Part shown: in pieces, positions 47,652 through 57,976 of the stretch | Layout: every line of letters begins with the position of its first letter | How positions within the stretch are numbered: position 1 is the first letter of the stretch | NCBI RefSeq assembly: GCF_019578655.1 | Contig: NC_063260.1 | Span: forward strand, 16,060,001-16,124,000 | Direction of reading: 5' to 3' | Source: Ricinus communis | Taxonomy: Eukaryota; Streptophyta; Magnoliopsida; Malpighiales; Euphorbiaceae | Length of the DNA stretch: 64,000 bases | The notes under the pieces: generated by a model | What the model was told of the DNA's origin: nothing | The model's database searches: none | The model's input: the letters and a program-made list of their open reading frames with translations, nothing else | Position numbers and translations under genes: made by a program

Positions 47652-47707
47652 TGATGTGTGCTACTTGTGTTAGCTACAATCTAAGGCAGTGTACCTATCG
47701 ATGCAGT
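47652..47707 (-). mobile_element. Last 56 bp of an Athila-like LTR (type A), split off by an insertion
   Basis: TGATGTGTGCTACTTGTGTT and on to GATGCAGT is the minus-strand 3' end of a type A LTR. The rest of this LTR resumes at 49137 with GGGTCTAGCACTAATGG. The sequence AATCAAAAACT to its left resembles the AGTTTTTG that normally follows such LTRs. Confidence 0.75.
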
Positions 47708-49136
47708 TGATGTGCGTAAAATACACACATCTAAATGGGTCTTTTTAAGATTGATTTTATGGACATTTGGATGTGAATTGGTCTCAACACTCACCTTATA
47801 CATATGTTTGTGTGCATTAGGTCCAAAAGAGGTCAAAGGATGAAAAGGAAAGAATTGGAGTATAATTGGACGTCGAAATTGCAGAAGCAGGCTAAGTACA
47901 AGCATGAGGAAGTTTGAACATGGCCGTGTTGATCTCAACACGTGTTCTGTTCTGATCCTGAGCATGGGGCCGTGTTATTACTGCAAGGGACAAACACGGC
48001 CGTGCTAGACATCAAAGAAGAAGTAGATTTTAGGGAGCACAACCACGGAGAGTAACACGGCCGGGGAACACCATCCAGTGTTGAGGCAGGGAACACAGTG
48101 GTGTTGGAGGCGTAGGTGGTAAATTAAAGAGCGAAAAAGAGAAAAGGAGGAGGCTAGGGTTAGAACGTCCCAAAACCCTAATTTTTCTCTCCCTAAGGGT
48201 TTTGTTTGAGACCAAGGGAAAGGAGACTTGGATCAAGGTTTTAATCGGATTTCCTTGAAGGATCGAAGATTAGGCTAGGTTCGTTGATTGATTTTCAAAT
48301 CGAGCAAGAGGAACAAGAATCGATTCAATTGGAGCAAAAGGATTTGAGGCTGTTTATTCTCATCCAAGGGTGTAATCGGGTTTTCTCTACCTTTGCTTAT
48401 TGTTGTAATTGAATTCTTGTATATTTTGAGAATGAACATGATTAGCTAGATTGATTTAATCCATTGGGATTTCTTTACTATGTTGGCTTGATATTATATT
48501 GTTGGATTGTTCGAGTTGGTTTTGTATTCTTCTTGTTTTCAGTATTAATAAAATAATGCATTATTCATGAGACGTTGTGAATTGTGATGTTTAGATTGCT
48601 TTATGAGATTGAGAAATCCGTTTGGCAATTGGAATTTTGAATGTGACGGTTAATAATCGCTTAGAGATAAGGATAATTAACTATTGGGATTAAATTATAA
48701 AAAGCTTAATAGAGGCGGATTAAAGCTTAATGCTAATTTAAGAATCAATCGTTAGGAAGAGATTCCAACTTTAGGTTATTAGGTTTAGAAATTCGGTTAT
48801 CTCGAGAGAAGCCGAATTGATTAAATTAAATCCACGGGTAGCATAATTAGACTCACCGATCCTTTATCTTTTGTTTGATTGCCAACTAGTTTAGATTCCC
48901 TTTGGGTTTGTCTTCTTGTCTTGATTATTTCACTTATTAATTACTCCTGCATCTCCCTTGAACTTAGCTCGTAGTTAATAGTTAGTTTAGAATTTATTCA
49001 TCATCCATTTTAGGTTAATATAACAAGAACAAGGAGTAACTCTGGGCTTTTCGCTTCCCAGAATACGACAGCATTGGTGCTGGTGCATCGATGGGTACTG
49101 CCCTTAGATTGTAGCTAACACGGTAGCAACCCATAA
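47708..49136 (+). mobile_element. Solo Athila-like LTR (type A) nested inside another LTR
   Basis: It starts TGATGTGCGTAAAATACACA and ends CGGTAGCAACCCATA, about 1429 bp. It splits a minus-strand LTR: the left flank is GCAGT, and the right flank reads GCGGGT, a plausible damaged copy of the same duplication. It has no primer site or polypurine tract, so it is a solo LTR. Confidence 0.75.
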
Positions 49137-50319
49137 GCGGGTCTAGCACTAATGGGCGGTGTCGGTTCATATTCCTGGGAAAGTGAAAGCCCAGTACCCT
49201 TGTTCTTCGTTATTATTAACCTAAAATTAGTGATGAATAATTTCTAAACTACTTACAAGCTAAATTCTAGGGGATGCAAAAGTGGCTAAAATAATCCAGG
49301 ACAGGGCTGAGCCAGGGAGGCTAAACTGGTTGACAATCGACAGATAAGGTTAGATTGTGCTGGGTGGGCCACGAACCGAGATTTCTGGGCTAATGACACT
49401 AAGGTTGGATCTCTAGATGGATCCCTGGCGTTGGTTAATGGCCTCTGTGAAATCCGGCGTTGATTCTTGTCCGTTGTCGCGGCACCAGGTGGCGGTTCTT
49501 CTTGTTCAAATTCAATTGCCAACTGCCGATCGCAAACGGTCTGGGCACGCGGTCACGGCGTCTCGTGAATGCGTTATCGTACTCGGGAAGCGAAGCCAGT
49601 CCAACAATATAAGCCAGCGCATGGTGAAATCGATGGTTGTCGATCTGGCTAATCATCGTGTCGGAATACCGGAATTCGGTTGGCAATGATGATGAGAGAA
49701 AACGATGCACCGAATGAGTGGCGACTCGATTCCTCTTTGCTCGGTGAAATGATTCTTATTCTGCTAACGGTTAACCAATCGACAGGCCTCGCCGATCTTC
49801 GATCGCGGAAGGGAATCGATTGAAACTGTGATCATCTCCTTTCGGTTTTCAACTTGAAAAACCGCAGTGGAAGAAAAGGACCGGTTGGGGACGCCTCCTG
49901 CCTCTCTCTTCTTCCTCTCTTATTTCTTTTAACTAATTCCCCACGTGGTCACAACACTGCGACTATGTTGATGCGGGTGTTCCAATGCGGTTTGGTGTTC
50001 CCGGCCTTGTTACTCTCTGTGGTCGTGTCTCCAAGAATTACTTTTCTTTGATGTTTGATGCACCCAACACGGCCGTGTTGGTGCCCATGTTAGAACCGAC
50101 GGTGTTGAAACCAACACGGCCATGTTCGGCTTCCTCATGCTCGTGCTTAGCTTGTTTCGGCCTCGGCGTCCAATTATGCTCCAATTCTCTGGTTTATCGT
50201 CCTTCGACTTCTTTTGGACCTGTACCAAGCAATAAATGGGGTGAGTGTTGGGTGAAGATCAATCCAATGTCCATAAAATCAATCTTAAAACCCTATTTAG
50301 ATGTGTGTCTTTTACATCA
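49137..50319 (-). mobile_element. Athila-like LTR (type A), main part
   Basis: The minus strand starts TGATGTAAAAGACACACATC at 50319, next to a polypurine tract on the right, so it serves as the 3' LTR of the minus-strand element on its right. The part at 49280-49860 is strikingly diverged and GC-richer than any sister LTR, with many gaps, while both ends align well. Confidence 0.7.
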
Positions 50320-51006
50320 AATAACCCTTAGCTCATTGCTTGTCCTCAAGCAATCAAAATAAAATAAGGAAAATAAACCACTAAGGAACAACACTTAAGC
50401 GGACGGAGACGAGCAGAGAGCTCCTGCACATATCCTTAATGATGTAAGTCGAACAAAAAGCAGAAAGCGATCAATTGAGTATCCTGACCAAGATACCAAT
50501 AATTCGCAAAATCTGTCTCAACAAAATTATTCGGAACCAACTCCTCACCGGATTCACTCTAAATCACTCAAAGTGTTTAAAGGGTAGTGTTTAATCGCTC
50601 AATGCATCAACTATTGCCTTACTTACTATATGCTTGCTCTTAAATCCTACTCCTACCACTTATGGAGAGTCAATGACCATGTCAAGAGGTCTTTATAAGG
50701 GTTGTAATGGGGATTAGGTAAGGGTAGGTAAATTTGGTAAGAGTTGAACTGTGGTGTTCGCAGTGAAATACATGACACCGCACCGACCTGATGATCCTGA
50801 AAGGTAAACAATGGACGATGGTCAAGGTGGGAAATAGGAAGTCAAAATGTTTAGTTCACTTACTTTCTTTCTTTTCATCACCTTTCCCTCTTATTCTTCT
50901 ATTTATCATTATTATTATTTTTCTTTTTGGATTTAATCATAAGGGAAGAACATTCATATAATAGAGTGAATTTCTTTTGGATTGAAGAAAGCTGCTATAA
51001 GATTCC
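50320..51006 (-). mobile_element. 3' non-coding internal region of minus-strand Athila-like element, first part
   Basis: ATAACCCTTAGCTCATTGCT, beside the LTR, is the complement of the polypurine tract region at 7604-7622. The segment follows the 7600-6940 sequence in reverse order, including the purine-rich run (50860-50950, pyrimidine-rich on plus). It stops at AAGATTCC, where a solo LTR has inserted. Confidence 0.75.
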
Positions 51007-52468
51007 TGATGGGTGCTACTCGTGTTAGCTACAATATAAGGTAGTGTACCTATCGATGCAGTCTAGCACTAATGGCGAGTATCAAGGTCGTATTCCTTGA
51101 GAAAGCGAAAGCCCAGAGTTACTTCTTTGTTCTTTGTTATATTAACCTAAAATGGATGATGAATAAATTCTAAACTAACTAATTACTACGAGCTAAGTTC
51201 TAAGGGAGATGCAGGAGTAATTGATAAGTGAAATAATCAAGACAAGAAGACAAACCCAAAGGGAATCTAAACTAGTTGGCAATCAAACAAAAGATAAAGG
51301 ATCGGTGAGTCTAATTATGCTACTACCATGGATCTATCATTAGCAATTCGGCTTACTCGAGATAACAATTCTAAAACCTAATAACCTAAAGTTGGAATCT
51401 CTTCCTAACGATTGATTCTTAAATTAGCATTAAGCTTTAATCCGCCTCTATTAAGCTTTGTTAATTCTTAATCCGGCTAGTTAATTATCCTTATCTCAGC
51501 GATTATTAACCAGTTCTTGTTATTCAAAGTTCCGAATTGCCAGTTTCTCGATCTCATAAAGCAATCTAAACATCACAATTCAGCGTCTCATGAATAATGC
51601 ATAATCTTATGCCCGAAAACAAAAAGAATACAAAATCAACTCAAACAATCTAACAATATAATATCAAACCAATATAGCAAAGAAATTCCAATGGATTTAA
51701 TCAATTTAGCTAAACATGTTCATGTTTAAAACAATCTAGGAAATCAATTACAATGAAAGAATAATGAAAATAAAACATGTACACCCTTTTTCCTATATGA
51801 ATTGGATGTGAACACCCAAATCTAGATCTACACTTTGATTAATCTCCCAAGCGCCTCTTGAATTGCTCCACTCTTTGTTTGCACCGAATCTTACGATTCA
51901 GGTTTACTTCAACACGCTTTACGACAAGACAGTTATGCGGAAATAAGACCGTACCCACTAGGGCTCGATGTCACTCTTTTTCCTCTTTTTCTCTAAGAAA
52001 AATGAATTTTTCTATATTTAACCCGTGGTCAAGGCCGTCTCAGATCGACCAACCGGGGTCCATCTTGGTCTTGAAATTGTGATCTCACCAACCGTAGGGT
52101 TTCACCATGACCGTGTTGCTCGGCCACCACGGGCCGTCTTGTAGGCCGTGGTGGCCTAGTGCCCCAAACTATTGTTTTGAAGACCAAGTTTTGATGGTTG
52201 GTCGGGCAGGAATCTGGGCAGTGATGGTTGCAAGACGCGCCGGAGCCGCGCTCATGTGCAATGGCGACTCTTGTCGATCTTGATGAATTCTCGTCCGCCT
52301 GCACGTGATTGATATATAATTGCTTAAACACCGATGATGGTCCTATAAATGTTCCTGAAATGCAAAAGAACATAAAATCACGGGTGATCCGGGAATAAAA
52401 GCACAATAATTGCTAAGAACATGTACGCACATAAAATGTCTGAAGAATGTGTAAAACTATGCTCATCA
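51007..52468 (-). mobile_element. Solo Athila-like LTR (type B) with ATTCC target-site duplication
   Basis: The plus strand runs from TGATGGGTGCTACTCGTGTT to AAACTATGCTCATCA, 1462 bp. ATTCC stands on both sides (51002-51006 and 52469-52473). The flanks rejoin as GATTCC-ACACTATTCCC, matching the uninterrupted complement at 6900-6960. This shows both insertion and later LTR-LTR recombination that removed the internal part. Confidence 0.9.
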
Positions 52469-53140
52469 ATTCCACACTATTCCCAAGACAAGAATTCCCA
52501 ATAAAATAACTCGTATAGAGAATCATAACCTAAAGCGAATAAAACTAAGTGGTAATGGAATATGATAAAAAATGGTGAAAGAATGGGTTATCTACGAATC
52601 GATAAACAGATATGAAGGCTATTTGGCTATAATGAAAACCTAAGTGCCTCTATCATACCAAAGTGTTAAACTCTCCTTGTGGCCCTCATAAGCATTCTGA
52701 GCAAGTTCTAAAAGTAAAGACACTAATTGGCACTCTCGGCCAAGAAATAAATACAAGCATATAAAGTGTATACTTACAATTTAGGCTCAATTTCTCTCCT
52801 GATGTGCTTTTGAGTAGGTTCAAACAAAAATCATCAAAACAGAATTAAATAAACCAAAGCAACTTGGAAAACTCAAACTAATTATCTTACATTCTTAGCA
52901 AAACTCAACACTACTCGGTTTTACCCGATCACATGGACATAAAGCAGAGTTTCAAAAAGCAGTCGTGATGAAGAGTATAGAAACAAAGTGAAAAATTTTC
53001 AAAATTTTACAAAAATTGCATAAAGAATAAACAAATAACTAAGATGGGATAAATATCACTACCCTACACTTAAGGACTGCGTCCCAAAGATTATACAAAA
53101 TATAAGAAATGAAAAGGAAAGAGAGAGCTAATCGCCGCCT
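52469..53140 (-). mobile_element. 3' non-coding internal region of minus-strand Athila-like element, second part
   Basis: Continues the region broken at 51006 and follows 6920-6240 in reverse. Near 53064 there is CCTACACTTAAGGAC, the complement of the GTCCTTCAAGTGTGGGG stretch at 6308. Non-coding. Confidence 0.7.
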
Positions 53141-54509
53141 AAGCTGGTCTCAGGTGAAAAGAGGTGCATCGTTAGGGATATAATGGTGTTAATTGCAGTA
53201 GAGGAATGGTTGCAAATAATAAAACGAAGAATTAAAATTGAAACTGAAACAAAAATTAAATAAAATATGAAAACTAAAATTAATAAAATGTTTCAAAATA
53301 AAAGGTTAAAATATTAAAGATTAAAGATAAAAATTAGGGATTGCTGCCTCCCAGCTTCTCTCTTTATAATGAGTCTTCTTAAATTTGGACTCATGGTGAA
53401 AAGCAAACGGGCATGATCAATGACCATCCATCCTTCTTCCAAGTAAATGGCTTCACTACTTATAGGGATAATCGTCAATTTTCTCTTCCCGACTATTAAG
53501 CAAGCTGCCACTATGATGGAAAAAACTCGCTCTTCGTATAATTACACGTAGTCATGAAGCTCTAGGGGCTTTTCCAATTTGAAAGCTGAAGTTTCACCAA
53601 TTGGAAGGATCGACGGTTGGGCAATTTCTTTAGTAACGTCGATGGTTTTCTCTAGTCCTTGGCTTGGTTCACTTGCTAGAAGAAACTCGAGCTCCTGTAA
53701 GACTTCTTCATTGGATAACTTGTGCTCATCTTCCATCATCGAAGGGACTTATGGAAAATCTACCAACAATTCCTCTAACTATGCGGCATCATCAATATAC
53801 GTTCTGGTAGTCTTTGAGAGGATCATGTTTGCCTCTTCTTCAGTTCCTATCTCCATGTTCAAAAGTGAGTCTGCCCGCACATAAGCATCATCGTCAAACA
53901 TAATAGATAACCCAAAAAATTCTCACCTGAATGCAAAGTGACTCGCTCAATGTTCCTGTTCAAGAGCTTGATGGAGTTCCCGATTGCTCTTAGTAACTTG
54001 AAGATTCACGCCACTTGATGCTCTATGTTCTTAATCGAGGCTTGTTGATCTTCAAGTATCCTCTCTGTTTGTTGGAATCTATCCTCAAGACTTGCAATAA
54101 ACCTCATCATCGCTCTCCCGACACTAACTCTTCACCTTGAGTTGATAGTGCAAGATTAAATTTCTTTGAAATTCTAGTGGTTCTTGGCCATCTTGGCTCC
54201 ATCCAAAGGGTGAATGAGTGCTCCATTCTTGATTGTAGGTGCTTCCATATGAGTCATTTGGCCAACTTCCCGTATAATTCACCTATTCATAGTTATAAGA
54301 ACAATGAGCAACATCACTATATAATGAACAATCGTTACTCGAATGTAAACCATGACAAAATTCACAAAAACTTGAGATGAAAGCATAGGAGTGGAGGTTG
54401 ATCTGTGGCTTGATTCCACTCGAGCTTAAAAATCTGCAGGTATCCCAATTTTAGCACTCTCTTGGTTCCCAATCCCATTTTCCAACGTGGCATACAAAGA
54501 GTTTAGCAT
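53141..54509 (-). pseudogene. Non-autonomous Athila derivative, coding region copy 3 (minus strand)
   Basis: From the ATG at 54509 the same order is seen as in copies 1 and 2: a start like MLNSLYATLENGI, a knuckle region near 54280-54370, a STYNQEWSTHSPFGW segment, a coiled-coil piece (54030-54120), and at 53542-53739 an open frame with KLSNEEVLQELEFLLASEPS. Stops and gaps are present. It is joined to the 3' region of a longer Athila-like element, which suggests how such derivatives arise. Confidence 0.6.
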
Positions 54510-54566
54510 TGAACCTCCTTATCATCCACTATCTGAATCATAAACTTAACTAAATAAATATGTATA

Positions 54567-54693
54567 GGGTGAGTGTTGGGACCAATTCACATCCAAATGT
54601 CCATAAAATCAATCTTAAAAACCCCATTTAGATGTGTGTATTTTACGCATATCAAATAAACCCCATTTAGATGTGTGTATCTTACGTACATCA
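54567..54693 (-). mobile_element. Duplicated 5' ends of type A LTRs
   Basis: 54567-54654 is the first 88 bp of a type A LTR on the minus strand (ending TTTTACGCATATCA). Then AATAAACCCC, the start of a polypurine tract, leads straight into a second copy of the LTR tip (ATTTAGATGTGTGTATCTTA to ACATCA at 54693). The CCCC shared by tract and LTR tip probably guided the join. Confidence 0.7.
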
Positions 54694-55118
54694 AATCTCT
54701 TTATTCAACTAAACTCTAAAGGATTATTCTGTGAGTCTAGGTATTAAAATCATAAAGAATCAGTTGTTGAGTAACCATTAATACTCATGGGTTCAGAGAC
54801 TTAGTGAGGGATTAATTCACTAAGGAAATAGGTTTAGTGTTAGCCTTGGAAAACTCCAAGTTGTTGGGTGCACTTATAAAAACTCAAAGGTTGTTATCTT
54901 GAAGATTATAGTGGAAAACTCAAGTGTGGTCTTCGGGAGTGGATTTATGGAGAATTGCTCCCAAACCACTATAAACCTTTGTGTCAATCTCTCTTACCCT
55001 AACTCTTTTCCAAATTCTTCTATCATTTCTTAAAGATCTTTTGTTTTTCATTCCTTAATCTATTTCCACGATATGAGGTCACTAATTCAACCTATTTTCT
55101 TGGTTTCAAGGGACAACA
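54694..55118 (+). mobile_element. Ty1/copia 5' LTR, second part
   Basis: It resumes with AATCTCTTTATTCAAC and ends GGACAACA at 55118, two bases before the primer site. The AATC at its start is also found at 47641-47644 on the other side of the inserted block and may be part of a target-site duplication. Confidence 0.6.
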
Positions 55119-55120
55119 AG

Positions 55121-55132
55121 TGGTATTAGAGA
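55121..55132 (+). promoter_or_regulatory. Copia primer binding site (tRNA-iMet type)
   Basis: TGGTATTAGAGA differs little from TGGTATCAGAGC, the complement of the initiator-Met tRNA 3' end used by most plant copia elements. Confidence 0.75.
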
Positions 55133-55173
55133 TAAAACATTCTTCTCAAACTTTATCACAAATTTAAATATCA

Positions 55174-56025
55174 ATGGCAACTAATGAAAGAGCTCAACAC
55201 CTCAAGTCATTCTTTGATGGATCTAACTATGCCTTTTGAAAATTTCGTATGAAAATCTAGTTAGAATCATATGGCATTGAGGTATGGGACTATGTGGTGA
55301 AGGAATGGAAGATTCCTACTAAAAATCAAGAATGGTAAAGAAAGAATACTTTCTAGAGAAGAATGGGTATGCTCATAAAAGCATAATCATAAGAATAAGC
55401 AAGCAATGGCCATTCTTATGAGTTGTCTATCTAGAGAAGAATATGAAAGAATGCAATATTGCACTATGGCTTATCAAATTTGGACTACCTTGGAGAATTA
55501 TCATGAAGGCACCAAGCAAGTTAAATCAAGAGAGATCCAAATGTGTGTGACCGAGTATGAGATGTTTAAGATGAAGCCAAATGAATTCGTTATCGGCATA
55601 ACTAATAGGCTTCTCACTATTAACAATAGGATGAGGAAGCTTGGCAAGCATTATGAGCTTGTGGACATCAACAATAAGATCTTTAGAAGTATGGTGCTAG
55701 AGTGGCTAATATTGAAAAGGCAAATGATGACCTTGTGAAGATTCTTACGGATGTCCTCATAAGTATTCTTGTAATCCATGAAATGTTTCTTGTCAATGAT
55801 GAATTTGATAGAGATGGTAGAACGAATAAGGCCTTAGGACTCAAGGCAAGCATTAGAGCTCAAGAGGAAAAAGATGCTCCAAGTGATGATGAAGAGTAAG
55901 GGAAGGAAATAGTGAGAGTAATGATATGGCTCTCATCACTAAACATGTCAAGAGGATTCTTGAAGTTAAAAAGAGAAGCAACAATAAACCCTTCGCAAGC
56001 AAGAAGTCCTTCTCCCAATCAAGGC
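55174..56025 (+). pseudogene. Ty1/copia gag pseudogene
   Basis: It starts at the ATG in 55174 (MATNERAQHLKSFFDGSNYA). After a stop at an expected Trp come KFRMKI and YGIEVWDYVV. The middle is open at 55406-55738: MAILMSCLSREEYERM, WTTLENYHEGTKQVK, FKMKPNEFV and INNRMRKLGK, all as in the copia gag (UBN2-type) domain. Later pieces include SDDEE and ALITKHVKRIL. The frame changes at least twice. It is cut at 56025 by an Athila-like LTR before any protease or integrase. Confidence 0.85.
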
Positions 56026-56573
56026 TGATGGGCTACTTATGCAACCTACACTTATGGAGGTGAACCTATGTGTTGCTAGCACTGAGTATCAGTCGTATCC
56101 ACGGAGATCGTAAATCTAAAGTTACTCTTTGTTCGTTTATGTTATTTAATCCGAAATAAGGTGTGAGAAGTCTAAATTAATTAACTAATGCTTATGAATG
56201 CAAATAAAGGAACAGAATCGACAATGAAGAGCAATAGAATAAATAAGCGAGCCGAAAGGGACCTGGGTGATGGAATTCTAAGGTTGATTTTATAAATTGC
56301 CAATCTTGCTACCGTTTACTCGAATCACGAGAACTCTGCTCTCCTCTCGAAGCTCGTTTGAGTTCCTAAATGCGCACTAACCTAATGGAATCTCTTCTTC
56401 TGTCGACATTCTGATTAGCATTAAGCATGATTTAGAACTATTAAGAGTTATTAATTCTTAATCCGGGCGAGTGAATTAACCTTATCTCTAAGTGTTAACT
56501 ACCAGTTCTTACTATTTAATTTCCAGTTGTAAAAAGCATTTCTCAAATGTCAAGAAACAACCCAAAAGACAAT
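56026..56573 (-). mobile_element. Partial Athila-like LTR (type D)
   Basis: It starts TGATGGGCTACTTATGCAAC and matches the first 540 bp of the complete LTR that follows. It ends within the LTR at AAGACAAT, where the next LTR begins. The missing rest does not reappear after 57976, so this is a truncated tandem copy rather than a host LTR of a nested insertion. Confidence 0.75.
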
Positions 56574-57976
56574 TGATGGGCTCTTTATGCAACCTACACC
56601 TAAGGCGTTGAACCTACAAGTGCAACCTAGCAGGTAGTGAGTCAGTCGTATCCCCGAATCGTGAACCTAGGTTACCACTCTGTTTTACTATGTTATCTAG
56701 TCCTGAAATAGGGTGTCAAAGTTCCACCTACCTAATGGTTATGAGTGCAAATAAGTAAATGAAGAACAACGGACAAACAAAAGACAATTGCAAAGAGAGA
56801 AACAAACCCAAAAGGGAGCCTAAGTGATGGAATTCTAAAGATGGATTTTATGGATTGCCGATCTTGCTTACCCATACCTAAATCAGATTGAATCCCGATT
56901 TCTCTCTCGAGCTTGCAGATTCCTAAACCCTGCACTAACCAAATGAAATCCCTTCCTATCTGATTACTATGATTAGCATTAAGTATGATTTAAAACTATT
57001 AAGAGTTATTAATTCTTAATCCGTGAGTAAATCAACCTTATCTCTAAGTGTTAACTACTAGTCCTTACTATTCAATGTCCAATTGTAACAAGCATTTCTC
57101 AATGTCAAGAAACAACCCAATAAACAATTAATTCAACGTCTCAAATTAACCGAATCAAACTTTTATTACTAAATAGCAAGAAGATTGCAAGAATGACAAT
57201 TATAAAACTAACAATTAAGCATAATCCATCAACAAAGGTGAACCCCAGTGGGTTCAAAGATCTAGCTACTCATGTTCATGGTTAAAGCAATTGGGAAAAA
57301 ATAAGGAAAAGAAAATTAAAGGCATATACACGCTCTCTTTCAAGTGAATGAAAAACCCCTAAATTGCAAATTCGAAATCTAGACTAGTTGCCTCTTGCTC
57401 CGATTTGAGAACTACTCGTGAACCTTGCCCAATCTTCCAATCTATGAAGGGAATCCGATTGAAACCTTGATCCAAGTCTCCTTTCTTGGTTTCATTTCGG
57501 AAAATCCTTAGAGAGAGAAAAATTAGGGTTTTGGACGTTCAACTAACCTCCTTTTTTTCTTTCCTCTTCGTTCTTTTAATTATTTTCACTTATAGCACGA
57601 CACGGTTATTGTAGTGTGTCGACAGAGACCGGAATGTTGTCTGGCAGTGTTACTCTGCTGAGTCGTGCTCCCAAAAAACTTCCTTTCTTTGATGTTTTGA
57701 TGCACGCCAACACAGTAAGTGGTGATTCCAGTGTTAGGAACCGGTGTTGAAAACAACACGGCATGTTCACTCCTCGATGCTCGTGCACTTAGCTGGCTTT
57801 CAGCTTTTGACGTCAGTCAATTGTGCTCCAATTCTTTCGTTTTTCATTCTTTGACTTCTTTTGGACCTAATGCACAAATGTATACATAGGGTGAGTGTTG
57901 ATACCAATTCACATCCAAATATCCATAAAATCGATCTTAAAAACCCCATTTAGATGTGTGTATTTTACGCACATCA
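56574..57976 (-). mobile_element. Athila-like LTR (type D), 3' LTR of the minus-strand element 56574-63091
   Basis: The plus strand runs from TGATGGGCTCTTTATGCAAC to TTTTACGCACATCA, 1403 bp. A polypurine tract follows on the right (AATAACCCC, complement of GGGGTTATT), so this is the 3' LTR of a minus-strand element. Its outer start is of type A and its inner end is special to this group (GGTTGCATAAAGAGCCCATC). Confidence 0.8.
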
